64,000 bases of DNA from Pseudolabrys sp. (GTDB lineage Bacteria > Pseudomonadota > Alphaproteobacteria > Rhizobiales > Xanthobacteraceae), in NCBI GenBank assembly GCA_030655215.1, contig JAURVZ010000071.1:83980-147979 (forward strand), in the 5' to 3' direction. The position numbers and the translations under genes are program-made. The notes under the pieces were generated by a model, which saw only the letters and a program-made list of their open reading frames with translations, was not told the DNA's origin and made no database searches. Within the stretch, counting starts at the first letter, position 1. Every line of letters begins with the position of its first letter. Positions 45,821 through 54,592 of this stretch are shown here, piece after piece.

Positions 45821-46567
45821 TCAAATGCCGACGATCGAGGCCCCGCCATTCGGGCTGATCAGCTGACCGGTCATCATCGCCGCTTCCGGCCCGGCCAGCC
45901 AGGCCACGGCATAGGCGATCTCCCGCGGCTCGGCGAGGCGGCCGAGCGGGATGGTGGCGCTGCGCAAGGCCAGTTCCTCAGTGCCGAGGCTGGCTTGCGT
46001 CATCGGCGTGGCAATCAATCCCGGCGCTACCGCATTGACGGTGATGCCATGCGGCGCGAACTCCCGCGCCCAGGCCTTGGTCAGGCCGAGCAGCGCGCTC
46101 TTCGCCGCCACATAATGGCTCATATTCGGCGAGCCGGTCATGGCGAAGTTGGATGACATATTAATGATGCGCCCCGCCCCGCGCGCCTTCATGCCGGGCA
46201 CGATGGCCTGAGCAAAGAAGAACGCGCCTTTGACATGGGTGTCGAACATCGCGGCGAAGCCCGATTCATCGACATCTTCAAGGCTCAGCGAATGTCCGCT
46301 GATGCCGGCATTGTTGACCAGGATATCGATGCCGCCGGTTTGCGCTTCGAGCGCCTGCACCGCCTGCTTGATACCGGCAACGCTGCAATTATCGACGCGC
46401 AGCGCGATCAGCCCTTTGGCTCTTGCCGCTTCGAGCTTGCCCTCATCAATATCGCTGATCGCCACGGTTGCGCCGCGCGCGACAAGCTCCGCGGCGATGG
46501 CCGCGCCGATCCCGGACGCTCCGCCGGTGACCAGTGCGACCTTTCCGGTCAGAACGCCTTCGTTCAC
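45821..46567 (-). CDS. SDR family oxidoreductase
   Basis: VALVTGGASGIGAAIA, LVNNAGISG, NMSSNFAMTGSPNMSHYVAAKSALLGLTKAWARE. Confidence 0.93.
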   Translation of the reverse strand: MNEGVLTGKVALVTGGASGIGAAIAAELVARGATVAISDIDEGKLEAARAKGLIALRVDNCSVAGIKQAVQALEAQTGGIDILVNNAGISGHSLSLEDVDESGFAAMFDTHVKGAFFFAQAIVPGMKARGAGRIINMSSNFAMTGSPNMSHYVAAKSALLGLTKAWAREFAPHGITVNAVAPGLIATPMTQASLGTEELALRSATIPLGRLAEPREIAYAVAWLAGPEAAMMTGQLISPNGGASIVGI

Positions 46568-47541
46568 TGCGGCGTGACGCCGGCGGCCTTCACCGCGGCG
46601 AGAAAGCCTTCGCGATCCGTCTTGAAGGTTGCTTCGACCTGCGCCTTGGTTTGCCCGCCAACCAGAACGCCGAGGCTGGACAGCCGGGCCGCGACTTCCG
46701 GCTTCTGCACCATGGCGGTGATCTCGGTGCGCAGCTTGTCGACGATGTCATCCGGCGTGCCGGTCGGCACGAGGAAGCCGTTCCACGACGAAAAGACGAA
46801 GCCGGGCACGGTCTCGGATGCCGACGGAATGTCCATCGCCGGCGCAATCCGCTCCGCTGTGCCGACGGCCAGCAGCTTGATGGCGGGATGATCCTTGTAC
46901 TGCAACAGGATCGACGCATTGCCGAAATAGAAATCGACATTGCCGGCAATCAAGTCGGACACCGCCTGCGGCTCGCTGCGCGACGGCACCATGACCAGCT
47001 CGGTGCCGGTCAGCTTGAAGAACAACAGCGGCGCGAGATGACTGAGATTGTTGGTGCCGGCGGCGGCGAAGTTCAGCTTGCCCGGATTGGCTTTGGCATA
47101 GGCAATGAACTCGGTCAGGTTGGTTGCGCCAAGGCTGCGCTTGACCGCGATGAACTGCGCGCCGGTGGCGACATTGGTCACCGGCGTCAGCTTCTGCTGC
47201 GGATCGAAGCTCAGCTTCTGCACCAATGGCGCCAGATTCACCGCCGACGACGGCGAGAAAAGGATGGTGTAGCCATCCGGCGCCGCATTCGCGACCTGGG
47301 TTGTGGCGGCCGCGCCGCCGGCGCTCGGCTTGTTCTCGACGACGAAGGACTGACCGAACTTCTGCGACAGGTGGTCGGCGGCGAGCCGGGCCAGCAGGTC
47401 GGTGTTGCCGCCCGCGCCCATGGTGACCACGATGGTGACGGTCCGGGTCGGCCAGTCGGCGGCCTTGGCGGGTGACGTCAGGGCTGCGGCAGCGGCGGCT
47501 GCGGCAAGGGCGAAACCGGCGATTGCGTTACGGACAGTCAT
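46564..47541 (-). CDS. Tripartite tricarboxylate transporter (TctC/Bug-type) substrate-binding protein
   Basis: WPTRTVTIVVTMGAGGNTDLLARLAADHLSQKFGQSFVVENKPSAGG; ATGA overlap with the SDR gene. Confidence 0.92.
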   Translation of the reverse strand: MTVRNAIAGFALAAAAAAAALTSPAKAADWPTRTVTIVVTMGAGGNTDLLARLAADHLSQKFGQSFVVENKPSAGGAAATTQVANAAPDGYTILFSPSSAVNLAPLVQKLSFDPQQKLTPVTNVATGAQFIAVKRSLGATNLTEFIAYAKANPGKLNFAAAGTNNLSHLAPLLFFKLTGTELVMVPSRSEPQAVSDLIAGNVDFYFGNASILLQYKDHPAIKLLAVGTAERIAPAMDIPSASETVPGFVFSSWNGFLVPTGTPDDIVDKLRTEITAMVQKPEVAARLSSLGVLVGGQTKAQVEATFKTDREGFLAAVKAAGVTPQ

Positions 47542-47592
47542 CGTCGTGCACCTCCAATGAGGCCAGCATACTTGTACGGACAAATTCCCCAG

Positions 47593-48267
47593 TCAATGAC
47601 CTTCGTTCAGTAGCTTCCGCGGCGAGATTTTGCGGCTTTCCAGCACGCCGTTGCTCTTCGGATCGAGCAGCCCTGCCCCGCCGGCAACCGCCCACCACAG
47701 CGAATCCGCCCGGTGCACGATGTTGCCCTCAAGGCTGCGGATGAGGAAATCGCCCTCGAAGGAATGCGCCAGCACGATGTGGGTCACCTCTTCCGGCATG
47801 CCGACCGAGAAGCAGACATGAATGCCATAAACCGGGTGCCGCAAGGACGGCAGGCCGGTGCGCGACGGATCGCCGGTCCATTTCCTGCGGTTGACCGGGT
47901 CGAACTCCCACGGCTTGCCGACATCGTGCACCAGCCCGCCGGCGATGATCACGTCGCGATCAATGTCAGCTTCCGGGAATGATGTCAGAAACTCGTCGGC
48001 AATCGACAGCGCCACCCGCGTCACGCCACGCAGATGATCGGCCTGCGTCCCGCGCTTGAGCAGAAAAATGCCGGGGTTGCCCTCCGCCGGCAGGTCGGTG
48101 ATGCGGCCGAAACTGCTCTCGGCCAGAGCAAAGGCCCAGGCCTCGACCACCTTGCGGCGCAGGTCATCGTTCTTGATGAGCGCGACCTCGGGAAGATCCT
48201 CGATCACGGTCTGGCGCAACGCGTCGGTAATCGGCCGGCGTGGCCGTTCGTCGATTGACACTGGCAT
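47593..48267 (-). CDS. HD-domain phosphohydrolase-like protein
   Basis: DHLRGVTRVALSIADEF, IIAGGLVHDVGKPWEFD (HD), IVLAHSFEGDF. Confidence 0.8.
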   Translation of the reverse strand: MPVSIDERPRRPITDALRQTVIEDLPEVALIKNDDLRRKVVEAWAFALAESSFGRITDLPAEGNPGIFLLKRGTQADHLRGVTRVALSIADEFLTSFPEADIDRDVIIAGGLVHDVGKPWEFDPVNRRKWTGDPSRTGLPSLRHPVYGIHVCFSVGMPEEVTHIVLAHSFEGDFLIRSLEGNIVHRADSLWWAVAGGAGLLDPKSNGVLESRKISPRKLLNEGH

Positions 48268-48273
48268 CTCCTC

Positions 48274-49239
48274 TTACTCGGCCTTGATGCCGGTATCTTT
48301 CACGATCTTGCTCCATTTGGCGAACTCCGCCTTGACGAAAGCATCGGCCTCGGACGGCTTCTCCGGGCTGGCATCGAGGCCAAGATCGTCAAGCCGCTTT
48401 TTGAAAGGCGCGCTCGCGACAATATCATTCGCCGCCTGCTGCAGCTTGGTAACGACTTCGGGCGGCGTATCAGCGCGCACCGACAGCACATGCCACATGC
48501 GGAAGTCATAACCGTTAATCACCTCGCCAACGGTCGGCACCTCCGGCGTTGCTGCCGAGCGCGTCGCGCCCGTTGTCGCCAGCGCCTTGAACTTGCCTTC
48601 CTTTACGAACTGCAGCGATTCAGCGGGGCTGGCGAACATGAAGTCGAGCGTGCCGTTCAGCATATCGGTGATCGCCGCGGCATTGCCGCGATAGGCAACA
48701 TGCGTGACCTTGATGCCGGTCAGCGACGCCAGTTGCACGACAGCCATATGCGATGGCGAACCGATACCGGGCGAGCCGTAGTTCAGCGTACCGGGCTTGC
48801 TCTTGGCTAGCGCGACCAGATCACTCAGGCTTTTGACGTCGAAGTTAGCGCGCACCAGCAGGATACTGGCCGACGTCGCCGGCAACGTGACGGTCACGAA
48901 AGCCTTGGCAGGGTCATAGCCGGATGGCGGCGTAATCGCAGGCGTTACAGCGTGCGTGCCCATGTGTCCCTGGATCAGGGTGTAGCCATCCGCCGGTGCT
49001 TGCGCGACAGCGGACATGCCGATCGAGCTGTTGCCGCCGGGCCGATTTTCGACAACCACCGTCTGGCCCAGTCTTTCGCGCAGCGCCTCGGCGAAAATAC
49101 GGGCCAAGGTGTCGGAGCTGCCGCCGGCAACGAACGGCACAATGATCTTGAGCGACCGGTCCGGCCATTGCGCATATGCCACCGTCAGCCCGAGCGCGTA
49201 GATACCCAAGGCAATAATTGAAAGCCGCTTCAGGCGCAT
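48274..49239 (-). CDS. TctC/Bug-type substrate-binding protein
   Basis: WPDRSLKIIVPFVAGGSSDTLARIFAEALRERLGQTVVVENRPGGNSSIG; start MRLKRLSIIALGIYALG at 49239. Confidence 0.92.
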   Translation of the reverse strand: MRLKRLSIIALGIYALGLTVAYAQWPDRSLKIIVPFVAGGSSDTLARIFAEALRERLGQTVVVENRPGGNSSIGMSAVAQAPADGYTLIQGHMGTHAVTPAITPPSGYDPAKAFVTVTLPATSASILLVRANFDVKSLSDLVALAKSKPGTLNYGSPGIGSPSHMAVVQLASLTGIKVTHVAYRGNAAAITDMLNGTLDFMFASPAESLQFVKEGKFKALATTGATRSAATPEVPTVGEVINGYDFRMWHVLSVRADTPPEVVTKLQQAANDIVASAPFKKRLDDLGLDASPEKPSEADAFVKAEFAKWSKIVKDTGIKAE

Positions 49240-49367
49240 GAAAAGTCCTCCCTCGATATGTTTTTTGTGTCGCGCGTCTTGCCACGCCCGCCCCAATTCA
49301 CGCCATTGTCGCTCCCCAGGTAATGTGTTCAAAATACAAAAAACGATAGTCGTCATGCTCTGGGGTT

Positions 49368-50279
49368 ATGATGCTGAGTTTTCGGGAACTGAGCGTGTTT
49401 CAATCCGTGATGGAATTGGGGACCATTACGGCCGCTGCGGAGAAGCTCAGGATTTCGCAGCCGGCCGTCAGCCGCATGCTGCAACAGGCGGAGCAGCGTT
49501 TGGGTTTTCCGCTGTTTTTTCGGCGCAAGCGGCGACTCCTGCCGACGCCTGAAGCATCCGCCCTCTTCCCTGAAACGACGCGCGCTTTTGCCGCTTTCGA
49601 TGTCGTGCAGAGGCGCACGGCCGATCTCAAAGCCGGGCGCGCTGGCGGGCTGAACATCGCGTCAATTGCGGCGTTTGCGCATTCGCTCTTGCCCGAAGCG
49701 ATCGGGAGGTTCTGCGCGTCACGTCCGGACGTAACGATCGTACTACAGGCAATGAATGCGCTGCAGGTCGCGACGGTTGTTGCCAACCATCAAGCGGATC
49801 TTGGGCTCGTGATCGATACGATCACGGTTCCTGGCGTGTCAGTCAGCGACCTGTGTGCTTCGGACCTCGGCTGCGTCCTGCTGCGCAATCATCCGCTGGC
49901 AAAGAAGTCACACCTTGTCCCTGCCGACCTGCGGGAAGAACGGCTCATCTGCTTGAGCAAGCAACTACCCTTGGGCATTCGCGCCATGCGTCTTTTTGAC
50001 GATGCTGACATACCCCTCAAGCCGGCAATCGAAGTGACGCAGTCCACCGTCGCCTGTGCATTGGTACGGGCCGGCGCCGGCATTGCTCTGTCGGACACCA
50101 TCGGCATCAAGGGGACACCTGGCGACGATCTCGTCTTCCTACCCTTTCACCCGCCCATCAAGGTTCCGGGGCGGCTGGTCCTGCCGCGCCACCAGCAATT
50201 ATCAATTCTGGCTCTGGATTTTATCGACACGCTCCGCGGCCTCGTCGAGCCGGCGGCACAGCCGCCCCGCCAGAACTAA
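49368..50279 (+). CDS. LysR family transcriptional regulator
   Basis: LSFRELSVFQSVMELGTITAAAEKLRISQPAVSRMLQQAEQRLGFPLFFR HTH; divergent from the SBP operon. Confidence 0.95.
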   Translation: MMLSFRELSVFQSVMELGTITAAAEKLRISQPAVSRMLQQAEQRLGFPLFFRRKRRLLPTPEASALFPETTRAFAAFDVVQRRTADLKAGRAGGLNIASIAAFAHSLLPEAIGRFCASRPDVTIVLQAMNALQVATVVANHQADLGLVIDTITVPGVSVSDLCASDLGCVLLRNHPLAKKSHLVPADLREERLICLSKQLPLGIRAMRLFDDADIPLKPAIEVTQSTVACALVRAGAGIALSDTIGIKGTPGDDLVFLPFHPPIKVPGRLVLPRHQQLSILALDFIDTLRGLVEPAAQPPRQN

Positions 50280-50420
50280 GTTGCGCTGCCTGCGGGCGAT
50301 CAGCGCGTCCACCGATTATAACGGCACCCTATGTTCCTAGATCGAAAAAGCATTTGCTCAGGCAGGGGGTAAGTGAGCAATTCATGGAAAGACTTCGCTG
50401 CCGATTGAGGAAACACGAGC

Positions 50421-51569
50421 GTGAAAATTGTCGAAGTTCGCGGTTATCACGTTGGCTTCTCGCCGAACCCCGCAATCGGAAATTCCCGCACGTGGATCCG
50501 GCGGCGCGATTTTCTCCTCGTTGAAATCGTCACCGACAACGGCATCCGTGGCTGGGGCGAGGTATTTTCGTCGCCGCATGCCGCCGCTGCGCTCATCCAG
50601 ACGAAGTTGACGCCGCTGATCCTCGGTCAATCGCCGCTTGCTTACCGGCGTCTATGGGAAACCATGGTGGCAACGCATGGTTACGATCGCCGTGGCGCGT
50701 CGATGATGGCCGTTTCCGCGATCGACATGGCGCTCCACGACATTGCCGCAAAGTCGCTTGGCGTCAGTGTCGCGGCGATGCTCGGCGGCGCCCTGCGCGA
50801 CCGCATCTTTGCTTACGCCAGCGGTCCCTTCATTGCTGAAGGAACGGATCCATATGGACAATACCCCGGCATCGTCGATGAATGTTTGAAACGCGGCTAT
50901 CGTGCATTCAAACCGCGCGCCGGTGTCGGTCCCCGCCAAGATGGCGAGATGGCCAATGCGATGCGCAAACAGGTTGGTCCAGATGTCGGACTCATGGTGG
51001 ATATCAACCAGGGCTACACAGCGCGCGCCGCGATTGATTCCGCGCACCGCATGGCGGACGCTCACCTTCTGTGGATCGAAGAGCCGGTCCAGCCTGAAGA
51101 CATTACCGGTTACGCAACTGTGGCAGCAGCCGTCCCGACGGCGATAGCGGGCGGCGAAGCGCTGGCCAGCCTCGCAGCGTTCAAGGACATGCTGGAAGCC
51201 AGAACATTCTCGATCGTGCAGCCCGACCTTACAGTGTGCGGTGGCTATACGGGCTTCATGCGCATTGCCGCGCTTTGCGCAGCTTACGACCTGCCGGTGA
51301 TGGCGCATGCCTTCGGTACAGTCGTGAACCAGCGGGCCGCACTTCAAGTGTCATCATTGCTGCCTGCGTCACGTGGCGGCGGGCCTGCTGCGTATCCTTA
51401 CATTGAATACGATGTAACGCCGAACCCGCTGCTCGACTTGCAAGGTCCGGTGACGATCGAGAGCGATGGCACTGTGTCGCTACCTGATGTCCCGGGCACC
51501 GGACTCGAACTGGATGCCAAGAATCTTGAGCCATGGATCACCAAGACATGGTCTCAAACCTACCAATAA
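50421..51569 (+). CDS. Mandelate racemase/muconate lactonizing enzyme (enolase superfamily) protein
   Basis: RRDFLLVEIVTDNGIRGWGE, MALHDIAAKSLGV, MVDINQGYTARAA, WIEEPVQPED, IAGGEALAS, MAHAFGT. Confidence 0.92.
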   Translation: MKIVEVRGYHVGFSPNPAIGNSRTWIRRRDFLLVEIVTDNGIRGWGEVFSSPHAAAALIQTKLTPLILGQSPLAYRRLWETMVATHGYDRRGASMMAVSAIDMALHDIAAKSLGVSVAAMLGGALRDRIFAYASGPFIAEGTDPYGQYPGIVDECLKRGYRAFKPRAGVGPRQDGEMANAMRKQVGPDVGLMVDINQGYTARAAIDSAHRMADAHLLWIEEPVQPEDITGYATVAAAVPTAIAGGEALASLAAFKDMLEARTFSIVQPDLTVCGGYTGFMRIAALCAAYDLPVMAHAFGTVVNQRAALQVSSLLPASRGGGPAAYPYIEYDVTPNPLLDLQGPVTIESDGTVSLPDVPGTGLELDAKNLEPWITKTWSQTYQ

Positions 51570-51593
51570 TAATAATCAAACGAGGAGACGCTT

Positions 51594-52574
51594 ATGACAC
51601 TGCTTACAAAACGTACCATCGTTCTGTGCATGGCGCTTGCCGGCTGCGCCGCCGCGCTGCCCGCTCAGGGCGCGGGCTGGCCGGAACGTCCGGTCACCAT
51701 CGTCGTTCCGTTCCCGGCCGGCGGCAGCAATGATGTCATTGCGCGCGTTTTTGCAGATCGGTTTACCCAGATACTGGGGCAGACATTCGTCGTCGAAAAC
51801 AAGCCCGGCGCGAACGGCAATATCGGCGCGGCCCAAGTCGCTCGCGCTGCGCCTGATGGTTATATGCTTCTGCTGTCGGGCAACGGCCACAACGCCATGA
51901 ACCATGGCCTCTATAGCAAGATGCCATATGATTCCCGCAAGGACTTCAGCCATATCGCGCTGCTGGCCTCTACTGCAAATGCTATCGTCGTGGCGCCGGA
52001 CTTCCCCGCGAAGACCTTCAAAGAGCTGATCGCTTTGGCAAAACAGGGCGGCAAGGCAGTGAGCTTCGGCAGCCCCGGCGTGGGATCGTCCGGCCACATG
52101 AGTATGGTGATGCTGCAGCAAGCGGCAGGGCTGACGCTTCAACACGTGCCCTACCGCGGCGCGAGCCCTCTCTTGACCGATCTGTTGGGCGGGCACGTTC
52201 AATTGGGAATTCTGAACGTCGACATTCCGCTGAGCGCCGTGAAGGCGGGCAAGCTGCGCGTCCTTGCCGTGTCCAGCGCGGAACGAAGCCCGCTTTATCC
52301 GGATGCTCCGGCGATTGCAGAAGAAGGCTTTCCCGGTTTTGCCGCGAGCGGATGGATGGGCCTGTCCGGTCCGCCCGGCACGCCGGCGGAGATCGTCGCC
52401 AAACTCAACGACGCTGTCGCAAAAGCATTACAGGATAGCGGCTTAAAGCAGCGCCTGGCAGAAGGCGGATATGCGAGCAGCAGCGGCACGCCAGACTCTT
52501 ATGCTGCTTTCGTGTCTTCGGAAATCGGCAAATGGAGCAAAGTCGCCAAGGAGTCCGGCGCGACCCTCGACTAA
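51594..52574 (+). CDS. TctC/Bug-type substrate-binding protein
   Basis: WPERPVTIVVPFPAGGSNDVIARVFADRFTQILGQTFVVENKPGANGNIG. Confidence 0.93.
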   Translation: MTLLTKRTIVLCMALAGCAAALPAQGAGWPERPVTIVVPFPAGGSNDVIARVFADRFTQILGQTFVVENKPGANGNIGAAQVARAAPDGYMLLLSGNGHNAMNHGLYSKMPYDSRKDFSHIALLASTANAIVVAPDFPAKTFKELIALAKQGGKAVSFGSPGVGSSGHMSMVMLQQAAGLTLQHVPYRGASPLLTDLLGGHVQLGILNVDIPLSAVKAGKLRVLAVSSAERSPLYPDAPAIAEEGFPGFAASGWMGLSGPPGTPAEIVAKLNDAVAKALQDSGLKQRLAEGGYASSSGTPDSYAAFVSSEIGKWSKVAKESGATLD

Positions 52575-52617
52575 CGGGTTCGAAAGCTCGTAGCGGTGAG
52601 CGATGAACGGCGCTGAC

Positions 52618-52694
52618 TGGCGGTCCCGAGAGGAGTCGAACCTCCGACCTTCGGTTTAGGAAACCGCTGCTCTATCCTGCTGAGCTACGGGACC
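52618..52694 (-). tRNA. tRNA-Arg (anticodon CCT), 3' CCA encoded
   Basis: Minus strand GGTCCCGTAGCTCAGCAGGATAGAGCAGCGGTTTCCTAAACCGAAGGTCGGAGGTTCGACTCCTCTCGGGACCGCCA folds as a 77-nt cloverleaf; loop TTCCTAA gives anticodon CCT. Confidence 0.95.
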
Positions 52695-52763
52695 GTGCCG
52701 CCTGCGATGTAGCACATCGTTTTGCGGCGTGCACGGTCCCGGATTTTGCTCAGATTCCCGCGT

Positions 52764-53762
52764 TTACTGCGCGGTGACGCCGGCCTTCTTGATGATCGGC
52801 ACCCACTTGTCGATTTCCTTGGTAACGAAGGCCTTGAGCGCTTCCGGCGTCTTGGCGTCTTCGGCGGGCAGTTCGACGCTCAACTCCAGAAGCCGGGTCT
52901 TCACCGTCGGATCGTTCAGCGCATCGCGCGCGGCGGCGTTGATCTTGTCGACGATCGCCTTCGGTGTGCCCTTCGGCGCAAACAGCGCGTTCCAGCCGAC
53001 CGCCTGGAATTCCGGCAGACCGGATTCAGCCGAGGTCGGCATGTCGGGCAGCGACGACAGGCGCTTCGGCACAGCGGCGACCAGGCCGTTGACCACCTTG
53101 CCCTGGATGCTCGGCACAATGCCGACGGTCTGATCGCAAACATAGTCAACCTGCCCGCCGATCAAAGCGTTCAGCGCAGGACCCGAGCCGCGGAACGGCA
53201 CATGGGTCGGCTTGGTGTCGAGCAGCGAGTCGAGGAACAGGCAGGTCAGATGCGACGTCGCACCCACGCCGCCCGAGCCGTAGTTCATCTTGGTGGCGTT
53301 GGCCTTCAGGTAGGTGATGAACTCCTTGAAGTCCTTGACCGGCAGATCCTTCTTCGCCGCCACCACCATCGGCGTGCCGCCGGTATTCATGATGTGCTCG
53401 AAGTCGTTGATCGGGTCATAGGCAAGCTTCGGATAAAGCCCGACGCTGGCGGCTTGGGTGCCGAGATTGCCCATCAGCAGCTGATAGCCATCCGGCGCGG
53501 CGCGGGCGATGCGCGTCACGCCGATCGTGCCGCCGGCGCCGACGACGTTTTCGATCAGCACCTGCTGGCCGAGCGACTTGCTCATCGGCACCGCCATCAG
53601 GCGCGAAATGATATCGGTCGGGCCGCCGGCGGAGAACGGCACAACGAGGGTAATCGCGCGGTCGGGATATTGCGCGGATGCGGCGCTGGTCAGCGCCAGT
53701 GTCGCGGCCAGCGCCAGCAAAGCGCGGCGGCTGGTGTTCATGAGTGTGCCTTGGGCTGTCAT
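52764..53762 (-). CDS. TctC/Bug-type substrate-binding protein
   Basis: YPDRAITLVVPFSAGGPTDIISRLMAVPMSKSLGQQVLIENVVGAGGTIG; ATG at 53762 (alternative internal ATG at 53741). Confidence 0.93.
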   Translation of the reverse strand: MTAQGTLMNTSRRALLALAATLALTSAASAQYPDRAITLVVPFSAGGPTDIISRLMAVPMSKSLGQQVLIENVVGAGGTIGVTRIARAAPDGYQLLMGNLGTQAASVGLYPKLAYDPINDFEHIMNTGGTPMVVAAKKDLPVKDFKEFITYLKANATKMNYGSGGVGATSHLTCLFLDSLLDTKPTHVPFRGSGPALNALIGGQVDYVCDQTVGIVPSIQGKVVNGLVAAVPKRLSSLPDMPTSAESGLPEFQAVGWNALFAPKGTPKAIVDKINAAARDALNDPTVKTRLLELSVELPAEDAKTPEALKAFVTKEIDKWVPIIKKAGVTAQ

Positions 53763-53839
53763 CGTATTCCTCCAGTGAAGTACGCGTTTTTTGGTTATGA
53801 TCGCCGTAGTGTAACGGGGTTCGGGCGTAGACCGCCACA

Positions 53840-54592
53840 ATGTTCGGGCGCTTCGTATTAGCTTTTATGTCTACTGCGCTGATTTGCGCGGGTAACAGCG
53901 CTGTTGCTGCATCCTGCGGTGGCACAGCCGCCGGAACTTCCATGGTAGTTTCCGTCCGCGACGGCCGGACCTTGATGCTGGACGACGGCCGCGAGCTGCG
54001 GCTGGCCGGGATCGAGGTGGCGGATCGGGGGGCGGATGCCCTGCGCGGGCTGGCCGCCGGGCAGACCTTGCGGTTGGAAAGCGCCGGTCCGGCCGCCGAC
54101 CGCTACGGCCGGCTGGTCGCCTATGCCTATCTGCCGGACGCAGGGCCGTCGGTTCAGGAGGCCCTGCTGGCGCAGGGCGAAGCGCTGGTGTCCAGCCGGA
54201 CTGGCGACAAAACCTGCGCCGCAGCGCTTCTGGCCGCAGAAAAGGCCGGCCGGACCGCCCGCCACGGCCTCTGGGCCGACCCCAATTCCGCCCTTTTGAG
54301 TTCCGAAAGTCTGGCCGGTCTCGACGCCGCGCGCGGCCGTTTCGCGCTGGTCGAAGGCAAGGTATTGTCCGAGCGCGAAAGCGGCGCCACCGTCTATATG
54401 AACTTCGGCAGGCGCTGGACGCGCGACTTCACCGTCACGCTTCTTAAACGCCAGCAGCGCACATTCGCCGCCGCGGGCCTTGACGTAAAACAGCTCGAAG
54501 GCCGGCGCATAAGGGTGCGCGGCTTTGTCGAGCGGCGCGGCGGCCCGATCATCGAGGCCACGGCGCCAGAGCAGATTGAGTTGATTGATTGA
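53840..54592 (+). CDS. Thermonuclease (SNase)-like family protein with signal peptide
   Basis: MVVSVRDGRTLMLDDGRELRLAGIEVADRG, DRYGRLVAYAYLPD, GEALVSS, ARHGLWAD. Confidence 0.85.
   Translation: MFGRFVLAFMSTALICAGNSAVAASCGGTAAGTSMVVSVRDGRTLMLDDGRELRLAGIEVADRGADALRGLAAGQTLRLESAGPAADRYGRLVAYAYLPDAGPSVQEALLAQGEALVSSRTGDKTCAAALLAAEKAGRTARHGLWADPNSALLSSESLAGLDAARGRFALVEGKVLSERESGATVYMNFGRRWTRDFTVTLLKRQQRTFAAAGLDVKQLEGRRIRVRGFVERRGGPIIEATAPEQIELID

Noticed and set aside
52618-52694. tRNA-Arg as a genomic-island attachment site
   Set aside because: No integrase, no duplicated tRNA 3' end seen nearby, and neighbouring genes have ordinary composition.
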